From assembly GCA_016715825.1 (NCBI GenBank), contig JADJXO010000001.1, forward strand, positions 991,001 through 1,055,000: a stretch of 64,000 bases of DNA, in the 5' to 3' direction. The notes under the pieces were generated by a model, which was not told where the DNA came from, did not search any database, and was given only the letters and a program-made list of their open reading frames with translations. This document shows positions 62,160 through 64,000 of the stretch, one piece after another. The translations under genes and the position numbers were made by a program. Every line of letters starts with the position of its first letter. Positions within the stretch are counted from its first letter, which is position 1. The DNA is from Nitrospira sp. Its GTDB lineage: Bacteria; Nitrospirota; Nitrospiria; Nitrospirales; Nitrospiraceae.

Positions 62160-64000
62160 TCATGAGCGTGATGTAGGAGTGCGATGGCGATTGCGCCGAT
62201 GATCCTGGGACCCAACGGCCTGCCGATACAGAAGCCACGCGACCAGCATCATCACGACCAAACCTGGCCAACCACCCAGTGGAGGTGCTGCAAACACTAT
62301 AACGGGATCAGAAGCAAGATCGGGCCAAAGCCCTGAGAGTGCAATCGGCATGGCCAGCATGATGCCCATCAAGGCTTCACCGGTAATGAGTCCGGCGGAA
62401 AAGAGCAACCCTCGTTGTGACGGCTCACGCGTACCACCCAGTTCCTTCCTGCTCGCCAAGGCCGCCAGTACCCCGCCAAGAAAAATTGCTACAGAGAGCT
62501 TCAGCGGCAAATAGATCCCGAGTGCGACAGCCAGGACCGGAAACCGAAACGCGCTGCCACGACGTTCTTGCCGACGATCTCCCATAATCACCAGCGCACC
62601 GATCGCCATCCCCAGCCCCACAAGCGACCATGGCAGACCACCGCCGAACACCCCTCGCGTGAGATTAGCCATGAGTGTCGCCTGTGGGGCAGCGAGCGGA
62701 TAGGGGTGCTCACTCGTGGGTGGACCGATCCCATATTGGGCCTGGAGTAGAGAGAGAACCGGCACGATCACCAGCGCTCCGGTCATGACACCGACCACTT
62801 GCATAACCTGTTGCTTCCAGGGTGTCGCTCCGACCAGATGCCCCGTCTTAAGATCCTGCAGGTTGTCTCCTCCCATAGCGGCAGCGCAACAGACGACCGC
62901 GCCGATCACCAACGTTGCAGCCGGTCCAGCGGGATGTCCAGGACCCAGAAAAACGAGCAGCAAGAGCGAGGCCATCATGATCGTGGCAATCGTCACACCA
63001 GACACAGGATTGCTGGAACTTCCCACCAGTCCGGCCATGTAGGCCGCGACCGACGAAAAGAGAAACGCGGCGATTCCCATCACAAGCGTCATGATCAACC
63101 CAACCGACCAACTCTCCACAACACGCGAATAGATCCACGCCATGGGAATCAATGAAAGCCCAAGTGGCACGACAATCCACATGATCGAGGCGTCCTGCTC
63201 CGTGCGTACAAGTTCCCGGTTCGCATCTATTGATCCGACCGCACGGTAGCTCGCTCGCAGGGTTTGAAGACTATTCCAGACCGGCTCACGCAGTTTCGTC
63301 AAGGTCCACAATCCACCAGTCAACATCGCCCCGATACCGACATACCGGATGTGCTCGCTCCATATCGTCATGGCTGCCGCCACTCCTGTTCGATCGGATG
63401 GCAGTCCATGGATAAGTCCATACGCCGGCACCAAGAAGATCCATCCAATGACCCCACCAAGAACCACGACCAACGCGGTTCTCACTCCCAAGATAAATCC
63501 GACCGCCAGCAACGCGGGCGATAAGTTCAGACCGCCATACAATACGGTCCTCCCAACCTGTGCGGCAGCTTCCAGCGAGTCCGCCCACAGGCGCAGGCCG
63601 CTCTCCCCGAATTTCACCAGTGCCCCCAGCAGGGCCGACACGAATAGGGAACGAGACGCCGTGATCGAATTTCGATGGCCGGATCTATGTTGATCTGACC
63701 CGGCCACTTTCAAGACTTCCGCTGTCGCCACCCCTTCCGGAAAACGTAAGCGTGCCGTGATGATTAGTGCGCGCCGCAGTGGAATAGTACACAGCACCCC
63801 AAGGATCCCGCCGACTGTGGCGATGAGCACCGTTTCCCAGTAATCGAAGTCGGACCAATACCCAACGAGGAGAAGCGCCGGAATCGTAAAAATGACACCA
63901 GCGGCCAGAGCTTCACCGGAGGACGCAGCGGTTTGCACGATGTTATTTTCGAGGATGTTGGACTGGCGAAACAGGCGCAAAATTGCCATGGATGCGACGG
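62160..64000 (-). CDS. OPT-family transporter (N-terminus beyond window)
   Basis: A membrane protein open to the right edge; the visible part, about 613 residues, begins VASMAILRLFRQSNILENNIVQTAASSGEALAAGVIFTIPAL, the conserved first region of the OPT/YSL family, so a short N-terminus is cut off. Further markers: SDFDYWETVLIATVGGILGV, LRFPEGVATAEVL, GDNLQDLKTGHLVGATPWKQQ and MGIMLAMPIALSGLWP. It has about 14-15 transmembrane helices. OPT proteins import oligopeptides or metal chelates by proton symport. The RuBisCO-like gene follows 27 bp downstream. Confidence 0.92.
   Translation of the reverse strand, partial: VASMAILRLFRQSNILENNIVQTAASSGEALAAGVIFTIPALLLVGYWSDFDYWETVLIATVGGILGVLCTIPLRRALIITARLRFPEGVATAEVLKVAGSDQHRSGHRNSITASRSLFVSALLGALVKFGESGLRLWADSLEAAAQVGRTVLYGGLNLSPALLAVGFILGVRTALVVVLGGVIGWIFLVPAYGLIHGLPSDRTGVAAAMTIWSEHIRYVGIGAMLTGGLWTLTKLREPVWNSLQTLRASYRAVGSIDANRELVRTEQDASIMWIVVPLGLSLIPMAWIYSRVVESWSVGLIMTLVMGIAAFLFSSVAAYMAGLVGSSSNPVSGVTIATIMMASLLLLVFLGPGHPAGPAATLVIGAVVCCAAAMGGDNLQDLKTGHLVGATPWKQQVMQVVGVMTGALVIVPVLSLLQAQYGIGPPTSEHPYPLAAPQATLMANLTRGVFGGGLPWSLVGLGMAIGALVIMGDRRQERRGSAFRFPVLAVALGIYLPLKLSVAIFLGGVLAALASRKELGGTREPSQRGLLFSAGLITGEALMGIMLAMPIALSGLWPDLASDPVIVFAAPPLGGWPGLVVMMLVAWLLYRQAVGSQDHRRNRHRTPTSRS

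Overview
No rRNA, tRNA or CRISPR array was recognised by eye, so the taxonomic call rests on gene content and style. The window looks like a chromosomal piece of a Gram-negative autotroph-type bacterium, most probably Nitrospira or a close relative. The basis is moderately high GC with compact gene packing, several lipoprotein-type envelope proteins, a very small CxxC zinc-ribbon protein that I associate with Nitrospira, a RuBisCO-like protein, and a standalone CTP-synthase-like amidotransferase. This is inference. Most of the window is housekeeping or metabolic DNA. The accessory signal is concentrated around three insertion sequences and one highly repetitive coiled-coil gene.

Layout. 1-6023: end of an ABC exporter operon (+), then a minus-strand run of ilvD, a Spy/CpxP-like periplasmic protein, a DnaJ-type chaperone and a TtuA/TtcA-like tRNA thiolase. 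6261-11272: a TrkA-C protein, an HtrA protease, an EF-G-like GTPase and radC. 11458-18272: a zinc-ribbon microprotein, a tightly overlapping rsmD-coaD-aminotransferase operon, an FmdB-type protein, a lipoprotein, and purD and purH separated by a long palindrome. 18499-25835: an RsbRD-like protein, an SDR, a frameshifted IS630 element, a 997-residue repeat coiled-coil protein with a C-terminal HhH domain, and an amidotransferase. 26091-35412: dnaE, accA, a ferritin-like protein, a lipoprotein, a BaiN-type flavoprotein and an animal-type heme peroxidase. 35471-43871: a frameshifted sigma factor, arsI, tag, a tiny membrane protein, DUF488, an aldo/keto reductase, a pyrophosphatase, an HNH protein, a beta-propeller protein, a methyltransferase and an AraC regulator. 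44279-47503: a three-gene operon that looks like saccharopine/aminoadipate (lysine) catabolism. 47552-57891: DUF202, prfC, hemerythrin, small membrane proteins including one with an L7/L12-like motif, a sigma-54-type activator with a broken GAFTGA loop, terC and hrpB.

58300-64000 is the most informative region. A form IV RuBisCO-like gene directly downstream of an OPT transporter is cut into three pieces by an IS3-family element (3-bp target duplication CTC) and an IS256-family element (9-bp target duplication CTTGAGCCA). Removing both elements and one copy of each duplication restores an uninterrupted 1140-nt frame (379 residues), so both insertions look precise and recent. The IS3 copy carries five single-base frameshifts, several in homopolymers, so residual sequencing error must be considered alongside genuine decay.

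Start codons were chosen from Shine-Dalgarno spacing, overlap with neighbours and family N-termini. Functions are from motif recognition only; no database search was run.
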